Assembly: GCF_003047295.1 (NCBI RefSeq)
Contig: NZ_PZYZ01000005.1
Coordinates: 270,931 to 334,930, forward strand
Source of the DNA: Nocardioides sediminis
GTDB lineage: Bacteria > Actinomycetota > Actinomycetes > Propionibacteriales > Nocardioidaceae
Reading direction: 5' to 3'
DNA length: 64,000 nt
Shown here: positions 27,095 to 35,510 of the stretch, piece after piece
Layout of the letters: each line of letters starts with the position of its first letter
Numbering within the stretch: the stretch's first letter is position 1
Notes under the pieces: model-generated
What the model was told of the DNA's origin: nothing
Database searches by the model: none
What the model saw: only the letters and a program-made list of their open reading frames with translations
Made by a program: the position numbers and the translations under genes

Positions 27095-27664
27095 ATGACC
27101 GACCCGGAGGACCAGCCGCGGGACCCCCCGCGCCAGTCGCAGCACCAGGAGCTGGCGCGCGACGACCGCACCGGCGGGTCCGCGGCCGCCGCACGGATCC
27201 AGCACCAGACCCAGTGGGTCGAGCAGCAGCTACGGATCGCCTTCGAGCGCGGTGACTTCGACGACCTCCCCGGTGCCGGCAAGCCGATCGAGGGGCTCGG
27301 GACCGAGCACGACCCCGACTGGTGGGTCAAGAAGCTCGTCGAGCGTGAGCAGATCAGCGTGCTCCCGCCGGCGCTGGAGCTGCGCAAGGAGGACGTCGAG
27401 CTGGCCGGCCGGCTCGACCGGATGACGGCCGAGTCGGAGGTCCGCGAGGAGGTCGAGTCCTTCAACGCGCGCGTCCGCCGGGCTCGCATGCAGCTCCTCG
27501 GCGGCCCGCCGGTCATCACCCCCGAACGCGACGTCGAGGGCGAGGTCGAGGCCTGGCGCGAGCGTCGTACGGCGCGGGTCGAGGCGCAGCGTGCCGCGCT
27601 GGAGGAGGCACGGCGCGACGAGCGCGCCGAGCGACGCCGTCGGTGGTTCGGCCGCCGCGGCTGA
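27095..27664 (+). CDS. DUF1992 (DnaJ C28-like) protein
   Basis: A 189-residue charged protein. The DUF1992 core is obvious in AFERGDFDDLPGAGKPIEGL and DWWVKKLVEREQI, found in the conserved domain of DNAJC28 homologues. The C-terminal half is a long charged helix that may form a coiled coil (RVEAQRAALEEARRDERAE). ATG 27095 follows GGAGGTGAG. A possible -10 TAGGCT lies at 27067. Function is unknown; membrane-trafficking ideas from eukaryotes do not transfer. Confidence 0.88.
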   Translation: MTDPEDQPRDPPRQSQHQELARDDRTGGSAAAARIQHQTQWVEQQLRIAFERGDFDDLPGAGKPIEGLGTEHDPDWWVKKLVEREQISVLPPALELRKEDVELAGRLDRMTAESEVREEVESFNARVRRARMQLLGGPPVITPERDVEGEVEAWRERRTARVEAQRAALEEARRDERAERRRRWFGRRG

Positions 27665-27712
27665 CCCGGCCGGACCGTTGCCCGCCGCCCGTCGCGGGAC
27701 GACACTCGGAGG

Positions 27713-29320
27713 GTGACCTCCGACCCGTTGGCACCGGCGCGGGAGGCGTTCTCGCAGCGCGACTGGCGCGCCGCCCGTGACGCCTTCGAGGGGTCGCGCG
27801 ACGGCCTGACGACCGCCGACCTCGAGCTCCTCGCGGAGGCCGCGTGGTGGCTCGGGGACTCGCCGCGGTCCATGGCGGTCTCGGAGGAGGTCTACCGCCG
27901 GCTTCTCGCGTCGGGCGAGCGCCGGCAGGCCGCCGACCGGGCGTTGCGCCTGGCGCTGGAGTGGTTCACCCGCGGCGACCTGCAGGTCGGCGCGGCGTGG
28001 CTGGCCCGCGCCCGGCGGGTGCTGGACGACCTGCCGCGCTCGAGCGCCCACGGCTACCTCGCCTACTTCGAGGGAACGGCCGACATGGACGTCGGCGGGG
28101 ACCCGGAGACGGCGGAGGCGGCCGCTCTCGAGGTGGAAGCACTGTCCCGGGAGTTCGGTGATCCCGCCCTCGAGGGCTTCGGCCTCACGCTGCGCGGCAT
28201 CGCGGCCGTACGACGCGGGCGCACCGCCGAGGGGTTCGCCCACCTCGACGAGGCCATGCTCCCCGTGCTCGCCGGCCAGGTCGACCCGCTCTGGTCGGGC
28301 GACCTCTACTGCACCGTCATCCACCTCTGCGACGAGCTCGGGGACCTGGCGCGGATGCGGTCCTGGACCGACGCGATGGCCCGGTGGTCACGCCCGCGGG
28401 GCGGGACCTTCATGTTCGCGAGCGTCACCCGGATCCACGAGCTCCAGCTCCTGGTCGCAGAGGGCGACTGGGCGACCGTCGAGAGCGAGCTCGGCGAGCG
28501 GAGCGCCGACCTGGTCGGCGCGCACGGCTGGCTGGCCGGCGAGGGGTACTACACGCTCGGGGAGGTGCGACGCCTGCGCGGCGACGCCGAGGGCGCCCGG
28601 TCGGCGTACGCCCTCGCCCGCGGGCTCGACCACGACGCCCTCCCCGGATCGGCGCTGCTGCTCGCCGCGGAGGGACGGCCCGACGAGGCGCTCACCGCGC
28701 TCCGGGTCGGCCTCGCGGACGCCACCCGGCTCGGCAGGGCGCGGATGCTGCTCGCCGCGGTGGAGCTCGCCCTCGGGCAGGGCGAGGCGTCGTACGCCGC
28801 GACGCTCGTGGCGGAGCTCGAGGAGACCGCCGCCTGGTTCGGCACGCCCGGCCTCCTGGCCCGTGCCGACCGGGCCCGGGCCGCGCTGCTGCTGGCCGAG
28901 GGCCGGGCGACCGGGGCCGTGGACCTCCTCGAGCGCGCGGCCGCCGTCTACCGCGCGCAGCGCCACCGCCACGCCACCGCGGCGGTCCACGAGGCACTGG
29001 CCGGCGCCCACCGGGCTGCGGGTGAGCACGACCGCGCCGACGCCGCACGAGCCACCGCGCTGGCGATCTACACGCAACTCGGGGCGGCCCCGGACGTCGG
29101 TCGGCTCACCGCGCACGACGCACGGCCGTGCGGACTGACCCAGCGGGAGGTCGAGGTGTTGCGCGAGGTCTCGTCCGGACGGAGCAACCGGCAGGTGGCC
29201 GAGGCCCTGGTCATCAGCGAGAAGACGGTGAGCCGGCACCTGGCCAGCATCTTCACCAAGGTCGGGGTCTCCTCGCGCACCGCCGCCGCGGCCTGGGCGC
29301 GGGACCAGCACCTGGTGTGA
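27713..29320 (+). CDS. LuxR-family regulator with TPR-like repeats
   Basis: A 535-residue protein: about 450 residues of helical TPR-like repeats, then a LuxR helix-turn-helix (CGLTQREVEVLREVSSGRSN and KTVSRHLASIFTKVGVSSRT). No ATPase domain is present, so it resembles the C-terminal part of a LAL regulator. The GTG at 27713 sits very close to GGAGG, an unusual spacing. It precedes a methyltransferase gene by 117 bases and may control it, since a CTGGGG/CCCCAG dyad lies between them. Confidence 0.9.
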   Translation: MTSDPLAPAREAFSQRDWRAARDAFEGSRDGLTTADLELLAEAAWWLGDSPRSMAVSEEVYRRLLASGERRQAADRALRLALEWFTRGDLQVGAAWLARARRVLDDLPRSSAHGYLAYFEGTADMDVGGDPETAEAAALEVEALSREFGDPALEGFGLTLRGIAAVRRGRTAEGFAHLDEAMLPVLAGQVDPLWSGDLYCTVIHLCDELGDLARMRSWTDAMARWSRPRGGTFMFASVTRIHELQLLVAEGDWATVESELGERSADLVGAHGWLAGEGYYTLGEVRRLRGDAEGARSAYALARGLDHDALPGSALLLAAEGRPDEALTALRVGLADATRLGRARMLLAAVELALGQGEASYAATLVAELEETAAWFGTPGLLARADRARAALLLAEGRATGAVDLLERAAAVYRAQRHRHATAAVHEALAGAHRAAGEHDRADAARATALAIYTQLGAAPDVGRLTAHDARPCGLTQREVEVLREVSSGRSNRQVAEALVISEKTVSRHLASIFTKVGVSSRTAAAAWARDQHLV

Positions 29321-29325
29321 GCCCG

Positions 29326-29343
29326 CTGGGGTGGATGCCCCAG
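29326..29343. promoter_or_regulatory. CTGGGG-N6-CCCCAG dyad before the methyltransferase gene
   Basis: A perfect 6-base dyad just after the LuxR stop, followed by a second GC-rich dyad (GGGGCG with CGCCC) near 29360. It could be an operator for the LuxR protein or a weak terminator; no T-run is present. The methyltransferase ATG is about 95 bases further on. Confidence 0.35.
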
Positions 29344-29437
29344 CCGTGCGGCGAGAGATGGGGCGTTCGCCCGACGCGGCGCGCGGTGCCGCGCTCCTAG
29401 CGTCACGGACCCGACACCCACGACCGAGGAGCCCGTC

Positions 29438-30523
29438 ATGACCACGACCGAGACCCGCGAGCACACTGCCCCGACGACCGACCTCGACCCCGACGCCGTC
29501 GTCGACCGCCTCCTGCGCATCCTCGACGACGGGGCGGTCTGCATCCTGACCAGCATCGGCCACGAGGTCGGCCTGCTCGACACGCTCGCCGCCCTTCCCC
29601 CGGCCACGAGCGTCCAGGTCGCCGACGCCGCCGGCCTCGACGAGCGCTACGTCCGCGAGTGGCTCGGCGGCATGGTCACGGCCGGATTCGTCGACTGGTC
29701 GCCCGGCGACCGCACCTACGCGCTGCGTCCCGACCACGTGCCGTTCCTCACCGGCCCCGGCGCCGACAACCTCGCCCGCCAGGCCCGCTACATCGCGTTG
29801 ATGGGCCAGGTGGCCTCCCTGGTCGCGGAGAAGTTCCGCACCGGGGGCGGGCTGTCCTACGACGACTACCCCGGCTTCCACGCCCTGATGGCCGCCGAGT
29901 CGGCCGCGGTCAACGACGCCTCCCTGCTCGACACGATCATCCCGCTGGCGGGGGTGACCGACCGGCTCGAGTCCGGGATCGCGGTCGCCGACATCGGGTG
30001 CGGGTCCGGGCACGCCATCAACCTGCTGGCCCGCGCCTACCCGGCGAGCACCTTCGTCGGCTACGACTTCAGCGCCGAGGCGCTGGCCTCCGGTCGCGCG
30101 GAGGCGGCCGCCTGGGGGCTGGACAACGTGCGGTTCGAGGAGCTCGACGTGGCGCGGCTCGACGCCGAGGCGGCGTACGACCTCGTCCTGACCTTCGACG
30201 CCATCCACGACCAGGCCCGGCCCGCGACGGTCCTGGCCAACGTGCGCCGCGCGCTGCGGCCCGACGGCACCTACCTGATGGTCGACATCAACGCCCAGAG
30301 CAACCTGGAGGACAACCTCGACCTGCCGTGGGCCTCGTTCCTCTACGCGGTCTCCACCGTGCACTGCATGTCGGTCTCGCTGGGCCAGGGCGGCGCCGGC
30401 CTCGGCACGGTCTGGGGCGTCCAGACGGCCGAGCGGATGCTGCGCGAGGCCGGCTTCTCCGACGTGGTGGTGCACGACGTCGAGGCGGACCCGTTCAACG
30501 CCTACTTCGTCGCCAGGCCCTGA
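29438..30523 (+). CDS. class I SAM-dependent methyltransferase with winged-helix N-terminus
   Basis: A 361-residue protein like mycobacterial Rv2258c. The N-terminal 90 residues form a winged-helix dimerisation domain (SVQVADAAGLDERYVREWLG), and the Rossmann methyltransferase domain has the SAM-binding motif VADIGCGSGHAINLLA near residue 187 followed by VGYDFS. The segment LVLTFDAIHDQARP is the motif after strand 4. It probably methylates a small molecule. Ribosome site GAGGAG precedes the ATG at 29438. Confidence 0.9.
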   Translation: MTTTETREHTAPTTDLDPDAVVDRLLRILDDGAVCILTSIGHEVGLLDTLAALPPATSVQVADAAGLDERYVREWLGGMVTAGFVDWSPGDRTYALRPDHVPFLTGPGADNLARQARYIALMGQVASLVAEKFRTGGGLSYDDYPGFHALMAAESAAVNDASLLDTIIPLAGVTDRLESGIAVADIGCGSGHAINLLARAYPASTFVGYDFSAEALASGRAEAAAWGLDNVRFEELDVARLDAEAAYDLVLTFDAIHDQARPATVLANVRRALRPDGTYLMVDINAQSNLEDNLDLPWASFLYAVSTVHCMSVSLGQGGAGLGTVWGVQTAERMLREAGFSDVVVHDVEADPFNAYFVARP

Positions 30524-30587
30524 GCGCGGGCGGGACGAGCGGGCGGACGAGTGGAATAGGTCATACCCGGCGGTCACCCGAAGTCGG

Positions 30588-30593
30588 TAGGTT
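30588..30593 (+). promoter_or_regulatory. -10 box of a leaderless transcript
   Basis: TAGGTT is 7 bases before the ATG of the malyl-CoA lyase-like gene at 30601, and no ribosome site is present between them. This is the same layout as at 21050 and 61846. Confidence 0.5.
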
Positions 30594-30600
30594 CCGCCCC

Positions 30601-31665
30601 ATGCGCCCAGCCAAGGACTTCTTCCGCCCGCTCGCCGTCGGGGCTCCCGCCCCGGTCACCGAGATCCCGGCCCGCCCCAGTCGCGCCATCCACTTCTTCG
30701 ACCCGTCCAACGCCAAGATGGCGGCGAAGGTGCCGCAGATGGTCGGCACCGTCGACGTGCTGCTCGGCAACCTCGAGGACGCGGTCAAGGCCGACAACAA
30801 GGAGGCCGCCCGCGCCGGGCTCGTCGAGATCGCCAAGGAGACCGACTTCGGTCCCACCCAGCTCTGGACGCGCATCAACGCGCTGGACAGCCCGTGGGTG
30901 CTCGGCGACCTGACCACGCTGGTCACCGAGATCGGCGACAAGCTCGACGTCGTCATGGTGCCCAAGGTCCAGGGCGCGGAGGACATCCACTACGTCGACC
31001 GGCTGCTCGCCCAGCTCGAGGCGAAGGCCGGCCTCGACCGCCCGATCCTCGTGCACGCCATCCTCGAGACCGCCCGCGGGGTGGCCAACGTCGAGGAGAT
31101 CTGCGGCGCCAGCCCGCGCATGCAGGGCCTCTCCCTCGGCCCGGCCGACCTGGCCGCCGACCGCCGGATGAAGACCACCCGCGTCGGCGGCGGGCACCCG
31201 GGCTACCTGGTCCGCGCGGACGGCAACCCCGACCAGCCCGAGGCGCGCCGCGAGATCTTCCAGCAGGACCTGTGGCACTACACGATCTCGCGGATGGTCG
31301 ACGCGTGCGCGATGCACGGGATCTACCCCTACTACGGCCCCTTCGGCGACATCGCCGACGTGGTGGCGTGCGAGGACCAGTTCCGCAACGCCTTCCTCCT
31401 CGGCTGCGTCGGCACCTGGACCCTCCACCCGAAGCAGATCGAGATCGCCAACCGCGTCTTCGCCCCGAGCGCTGCGGAGATCGAGCACGCCCGCCGCGTC
31501 GTGGCGGCCATGGGCGACGGCACCGGCGCCGTCATGCTCGACGGCAAGATGGAGGACGACGCGTCGCTCAAGCAGTGCCTGGTCATGGTCGAGCTGGCCG
31601 AGCAGCTCGCGGCGATCGACCCGCAGCTCAAGGCCCAGTACGACGCCATCACGATCGAGGACTGA
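30601..31665 (+). CDS. HpcH/HpaI aldolase/citrate lyase family protein, malyl-CoA lyase-like
   Basis: A 354-residue TIM-barrel CoA-ester lyase. Metal and CoA site features are NLEDAVKADNKEAAR near residue 57, VPKVQGAEDI, the glutamate in HAILETARGVANVEEI, and GPADLAADRRMKT. It is most like the (3S)-malyl-CoA/beta-methylmalyl-CoA lyases of the ethylmalonyl-CoA and related pathways, which split malyl-CoA into glyoxylate and acetyl-CoA. A second lyase gene follows 3 bases after the stop. Confidence 0.87.
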   Translation: MRPAKDFFRPLAVGAPAPVTEIPARPSRAIHFFDPSNAKMAAKVPQMVGTVDVLLGNLEDAVKADNKEAARAGLVEIAKETDFGPTQLWTRINALDSPWVLGDLTTLVTEIGDKLDVVMVPKVQGAEDIHYVDRLLAQLEAKAGLDRPILVHAILETARGVANVEEICGASPRMQGLSLGPADLAADRRMKTTRVGGGHPGYLVRADGNPDQPEARREIFQQDLWHYTISRMVDACAMHGIYPYYGPFGDIADVVACEDQFRNAFLLGCVGTWTLHPKQIEIANRVFAPSAAEIEHARRVVAAMGDGTGAVMLDGKMEDDASLKQCLVMVELAEQLAAIDPQLKAQYDAITIED

Positions 31666-31668
31666 CCG

Positions 31669-32532
31669 ATGACCGACTTCCGTCCGCGCCGCTCCGTCCT
31701 CTACATGCCCAGCTCCAACGAGCGGGCGCTGGAGAAGGCCAAGACCCTGCCGTGCGACGGGCTCATCCTCGACCTCGAGGACGCCGTCGCCCCCGACGCC
31801 AAGGAGGCCGCGCGCGACGCCGCGTGCGCCGCCGCCGCGAGCGGGGACTACGGCCGCCGCGAGCTGACCATCCGGGTCAACGGCGCCGACACCGCCTGGC
31901 ACGCCGACGACATGGCGGCCGCGTGCGCCGCCGGGCCGGACGCGATCGTCGTACCCAAGGTCGACAGCGCCGACGCCGTCCTCGCCCTGGTCGAGACCAT
32001 GGCGTCCCACGACGCGCCCGAGCACACCAAGCTGTGGGCGATGGTCGAGACGCCCTACGCCATGCTCCACGCCGAGGGGATCGCCGCCGCCTCCGATCGG
32101 CTCACCGTGCTGGTGATGGGCACCAACGACCTGGTCAAGGAGCTGTACGCCGAGCACGTGCCGGGCCGGCAGCCCGTCCTGGCCGGGCTCTCGCTCGCCC
32201 TCCTCGCCGCGCGCGCCACCGGCAAGGTCATCCTCGACGGCGTCTACAACGACGTGAAGGACACCGAGGGCTTCCTGGCCGAGTGCACGCAGGGCAGGCA
32301 GATGGGCTTCGACGGCAAGACGCTCATCCACCCCGGCCAGGTCGAGGGCGCCAACGAGGCCTTCGCCCCCAGCGAGCAGGCGGTCGAGACCGCGCGCGGG
32401 ATCCTCGAGGCGTGGGAGGGCCGGACGTCCCACGTCGTCACCCACAACGGCCGCCTCATCGAGGCGCTGCACGTCGAGTCGGCGCAGCGGACGCTGTCGA
32501 TGCACGAGGCGATCCGGGCCCTGCAAGGCTGA
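31669..32532 (+). CDS. CoA ester lyase, CitE-like
   Basis: A 287-residue protein of the same superfamily as its upstream neighbour. Motifs include RRSVLYMPSSNERALEKA, LILDLEDAVAPDAKEAAR, the metal-binding MVETPYAMLHAEGIA, and GTNDLVKEL. CitE-like proteins cleave citramalyl- or malyl-CoA; in paired loci the smaller one can be a malyl-CoA thioesterase (Mcl2 in Rhodobacter). The short gap after the first gene shows an operon. Substrate is inferred only. Confidence 0.87.
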   Translation: MTDFRPRRSVLYMPSSNERALEKAKTLPCDGLILDLEDAVAPDAKEAARDAACAAAASGDYGRRELTIRVNGADTAWHADDMAAACAAGPDAIVVPKVDSADAVLALVETMASHDAPEHTKLWAMVETPYAMLHAEGIAAASDRLTVLVMGTNDLVKELYAEHVPGRQPVLAGLSLALLAARATGKVILDGVYNDVKDTEGFLAECTQGRQMGFDGKTLIHPGQVEGANEAFAPSEQAVETARGILEAWEGRTSHVVTHNGRLIEALHVESAQRTLSMHEAIRALQG

Positions 32533-32553
32533 TCCCGTGGGAGGGTCGGCGGC

Positions 32554-33822
32554 ATGACCGACCACGTCGCCCTCCTGCACGACGGCCGGGTCCTCGCCGA
32601 CGGCTCGGGGCGGCTGCCCTCGTTGCCGCGCCGCGAGGACGACGAGCTGACCGGTGCCCTCCGGCTGGTCGGCGCCGACATCGCGGTCGCGCCCACGGCC
32701 CGGCTGGCCGACGGTCGCCGTGTGCACTTCGTTGGCAGCCGGGGGGCCCCGCCCCGGGGGCGGTTCGTGACACCCACCGAGCTGGGCGACGACGACCATG
32801 CCGAGGCCGTGGCCCGTGCCGTTACCGAGCTGGACCCCGCGCACACCCCGCCGGGCCGACCGGACTGGTTCAGGGCCGGGTGGTTCGACCGCGTCGAGGC
32901 GTGGGTGGACCGCGTCCTCGACGGATCCGGCCGGAGCCGCAGCGCGCCGGTCGAGCCGGTCAAGACGTGGAGCATCTCCACGGTCGCCCGCGTCCCGACC
33001 GACGCGGGCGACCTCTGGCTCAAGGCGCCGTGCGAGCACTTCCGGGCCGAGTCCCGGGTCCACCCCACCGTGGCACGCCTGTTCCCCGATCTCGTCCCGA
33101 CACTGGTGGCCGTCGAGCAGGACGAGGGCTGGCTGCTCATGGAGCCGATGACCGGCGCCGAGGACGCCGACCGGGCCGACGGAGCGGGAGTGGAGGTGGC
33201 CCGCCAGTGGGCCGACGCCCAGATCCGGGCCGTCGCCCACGTCGACGAGCTGCGCAACGGCGGCTGCGCACCTCGTGGCGCGGAGGAGACGCTCGCCGGC
33301 TTCCGCGCGGTGCTGTCCGGGAGCGGCGAGCTGGCGCTGCTGAGCGCCGACGAGCTCGCCGCCGCGCGGCGCTGCGCCGACGACCTCGAGTCGCTGGTGC
33401 ACGAGCTCTGGTCGGCCGGGATCCCCGACACGCTGTGCCACGGCGACCTGCACCTCGGCAACGTCGCGTGGGACGGCCGGTCGCTGCGCATCTTCGACTG
33501 GACGGACGGGTGCGTGAGCCACCCCTTCCTCGACGCGGTCCACCTGGCCCGCTTCAGCCGGTCCCGCCCCGGCGAGCCGGCGCTCGAGACGACGTACGCC
33601 GCGCGGTGGCGGGCGGCGTACGCCTCGGCCGACGTCGACCGCTGCCTGGCGCTCGCACCCCTGGCCGACCTCGTCTTCCAGGCCGTGACGTTCGACGGCA
33701 TCATCGCGAGCACCGAGCCCGGATCGCGCTGGGAGCTGGGCGGGGTCGTGGCCGACATCCTCAAGGCCCTGCCGACCGAGCTGGCCACGTTCCGCAGGCG
33801 CGACACCACCCGAACGGACTAG
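32554..33822 (+). CDS. aminoglycoside phosphotransferase-fold protein
   Basis: A 422-residue protein. The last 280 residues carry the APH kinase fold: the catalytic loop reads DTLCHGDLHLGNVAWDG and the metal-binding motif IFDWTDG. The first 130 residues are separate and look like an incomplete Nudix-type region (VALLHDGRVLADGSGRLPSLPR), without the full Nudix box. It likely phosphorylates a small metabolite; antibiotic resistance should not be assumed. ATG 32554 is 21 bases after the lyase stop. Confidence 0.82.
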   Translation: MTDHVALLHDGRVLADGSGRLPSLPRREDDELTGALRLVGADIAVAPTARLADGRRVHFVGSRGAPPRGRFVTPTELGDDDHAEAVARAVTELDPAHTPPGRPDWFRAGWFDRVEAWVDRVLDGSGRSRSAPVEPVKTWSISTVARVPTDAGDLWLKAPCEHFRAESRVHPTVARLFPDLVPTLVAVEQDEGWLLMEPMTGAEDADRADGAGVEVARQWADAQIRAVAHVDELRNGGCAPRGAEETLAGFRAVLSGSGELALLSADELAAARRCADDLESLVHELWSAGIPDTLCHGDLHLGNVAWDGRSLRIFDWTDGCVSHPFLDAVHLARFSRSRPGEPALETTYAARWRAAYASADVDRCLALAPLADLVFQAVTFDGIIASTEPGSRWELGGVVADILKALPTELATFRRRDTTRTD

Positions 33823-33877
33823 TTCCACCCGCCCGGGTGTTGGCTTTTCGTCCGCATATCGGGCAGTGTGACGCCGC

Positions 33878-33894
33878 GGTCTCAGAGTGAGACC
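33878..33894. promoter_or_regulatory. 7-base dyad GGTCTCA-GAG-TGAGACC upstream of the DUF6131 gene
   Basis: A perfect inverted repeat with a 3-base spacer lies 19 bases upstream of the DUF6131 ATG. It could be an operator or a 5' UTR hairpin near the ribosome site GGAGGG. It resembles, but is not the same as, the hut palindrome GTCTCGGATCCGAGAC. Confidence 0.4.
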
Positions 33895-33913
33895 TCTTAG
33901 GAGGGCAGCACCC

Positions 33914-34057
33914 ATGGTCGTACTCGGCCTGATTCTTCTCATCGTCGGCCTCGTGGCCAAGATCTCGATCCTGACCACGATCGGCGCGATCCTGCTGGTC
34001 GTCGGCCTGATCCTCAACTTCGTGCCGATCGGCGGCAGCAGCCGTCGGGTCTGGTAG
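33914..34057 (+). CDS. DUF6131 family small membrane protein
   Basis: A 47-residue protein consisting mostly of two hydrophobic stretches (LGLILLIVGLVAKISIL and TIGAILLVVGLILNF), ending with GGSSRRVW. This matches the short actinobacterial DUF6131 proteins. A GGAGGG ribosome site lies before ATG 33914. It is followed by a strong terminator at 34082, so it is probably a single-gene transcript. Function is unknown. Confidence 0.85.
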   Translation: MVVLGLILLIVGLVAKISILTTIGAILLVVGLILNFVPIGGSSRRVW

Positions 34058-34081
34058 CACCACACCAGACGCACGACACGC

Positions 34082-34114
34082 CAGTGGCCCGGTCCTCCAC
34101 GGACCGGGCCACTG
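34082..34114 (+). terminator. intrinsic terminator-like hairpin
   Basis: A perfect 14-base stem (CAGTGGCCCGGTCC and its complement) with a TCCAC loop, 24 bases after the DUF6131 stop. There is only a short T-poor tail, as often in high-GC actinobacteria. Confidence 0.75.
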
Positions 34115-34178
34115 TCATGTCCGGAGCACGGCGAAACCGATTGGTGCGTTGTCGGTGCGGGGGGCGAGGATCTGCGCC

Positions 34179-35489
34179 GTGAGCACGACACGACCGGGCA
34201 TGCGCGCCTTCTGGGACTCCCTCTCGGTGGAGGGCCGCTGGTTGCTCTCGACCGTGGTGGTGCAGACGTTGGGGCGCGGCCTCACCCTGCCCTTCACGAT
34301 CATCTACATGCACGAGGTCCGCGGGATCTCCCTCGACCTCGCCGGCCTGCTGATGGCCTTCATCGCCGTCGTGGCCCTCGCGGTCACCGGACCGGGCGGC
34401 GCGCTCACCGACCGCCTCGGCGCCCGGCGGATGCTGCTCGTCGCCACCAGCGCGCAGGTGGTGGGGTGCACGGTGATCGCGTTCGCGACCACGCCGCTGG
34501 CCTTCGCCGTGGGCTTCGCGTTCCTCGGCTTCAACTTCGGGGTCTCGTGGCCGGCCTTCAACGCCCTCGTCGCGGCCGTCACCACCGGCGAGACCCGCCA
34601 GCAGTACTTCGGCATCAACTTCGCGCTGGTCAACCTCGGCATCGGGCTCGGTGGCGTCATCGGCGGCTTCTACGCCGACGTCACCGACCCCTCGACGTTC
34701 ACCGTCATCTTCCTCGCCGACGCGGCCTGCATGCTCGTGCCGATCGCGCTGCTGCTCGGCCCGCTGCGCCACGTGCACGGTCGGGCGGAGCGGCCCCACG
34801 ACGCCGACGACTCAGCCGGTTCCTACCTCGCGATCCTGCGCCAGCCCGCCGTGCTCTGGCTGACCGCGCTGACCTTCCTCGGCACGTTCGTCGGCTACGG
34901 CCAGATCGAGGCCGGCCTGCCGGCCTTCGCCCGCACCGTCAGCGAGGTGTCCACCCGCGTCATCGGCGTCGGCTTCGCGGTCAACACCGCGACCATCGTG
35001 CTGCTCCAGTTCGTCGTGCTGCGTCGCATCAGCGGCCGCCGCCGCACCCGCGTGCTGGTGGTCATGACGGTGCTGTGGGCCGTGTCCTGGCTCGTGCTCG
35101 GCCTCACCGGCCTGGTCCCCGGGACCATGGCCGCGGCCGTCGGCGTGCTCGCCTTCAACGGCCTCTTCGCCCTCGGCGAGACCCTCCTCCAGCCGACCAT
35201 CCCGGCCATCACCAACGACATGGCGCCCGACCACCTGCGGGGCCGCTACAACGCGGTCAGCGCGGGGGCCTTCCAGGCCGGCACCATCCTGGGCCCGGTG
35301 GTCGCCGGCTTCATGCTCAGCCACGGCTGGTCGTGGGGCTTCATCGCGCTGATCGTCGCCGGGTGCGGGGCGATGGCCGTGCTGGCCATGGTGCTCGAGC
35401 GGCTCGTCAGCCCCACGGTCAACGGCGTCACGGGGCACGAGACCCCGCAGGCCGACCCGGCCACCGGCGAGCCCGCCGTGGCGGACTGA
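34179..35489 (+). CDS. MFS transporter (MdtH/DHA1-like)
   Basis: A 436-residue membrane protein with about 12 helices. The loop GPGGALTDRLGARRMLL between helices 2 and 3 is the MFS signature, and a second GRYNAVSAGAFQAGTILGP appears later. It looks like the DHA1/MdtH-type drug efflux branch. GTG 34179 follows GGCGAGGA and starts VSTTRPGMRAFWDSLS; the upstream TTG at 34149 is less likely. Substrate is unknown. Confidence 0.87.
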   Translation: MSTTRPGMRAFWDSLSVEGRWLLSTVVVQTLGRGLTLPFTIIYMHEVRGISLDLAGLLMAFIAVVALAVTGPGGALTDRLGARRMLLVATSAQVVGCTVIAFATTPLAFAVGFAFLGFNFGVSWPAFNALVAAVTTGETRQQYFGINFALVNLGIGLGGVIGGFYADVTDPSTFTVIFLADAACMLVPIALLLGPLRHVHGRAERPHDADDSAGSYLAILRQPAVLWLTALTFLGTFVGYGQIEAGLPAFARTVSEVSTRVIGVGFAVNTATIVLLQFVVLRRISGRRRTRVLVVMTVLWAVSWLVLGLTGLVPGTMAAAVGVLAFNGLFALGETLLQPTIPAITNDMAPDHLRGRYNAVSAGAFQAGTILGPVVAGFMLSHGWSWGFIALIVAGCGAMAVLAMVLERLVSPTVNGVTGHETPQADPATGEPAVAD

Positions 35490-35510
35490 GCCGGAGCCGG
35501 GTCGGACCGG

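Noticed and set aside
32554..33822. An aminoglycoside resistance gene
   Set aside because: Only the general kinase fold is shared; the N-terminal extension and context do not fit known resistance enzymes.
30574..34191. A 1205-codon open frame opposite the CoA-lyase and APH genes
   Set aside because: Same reason: shadow coding with no motif, across several real genes with operon spacing.
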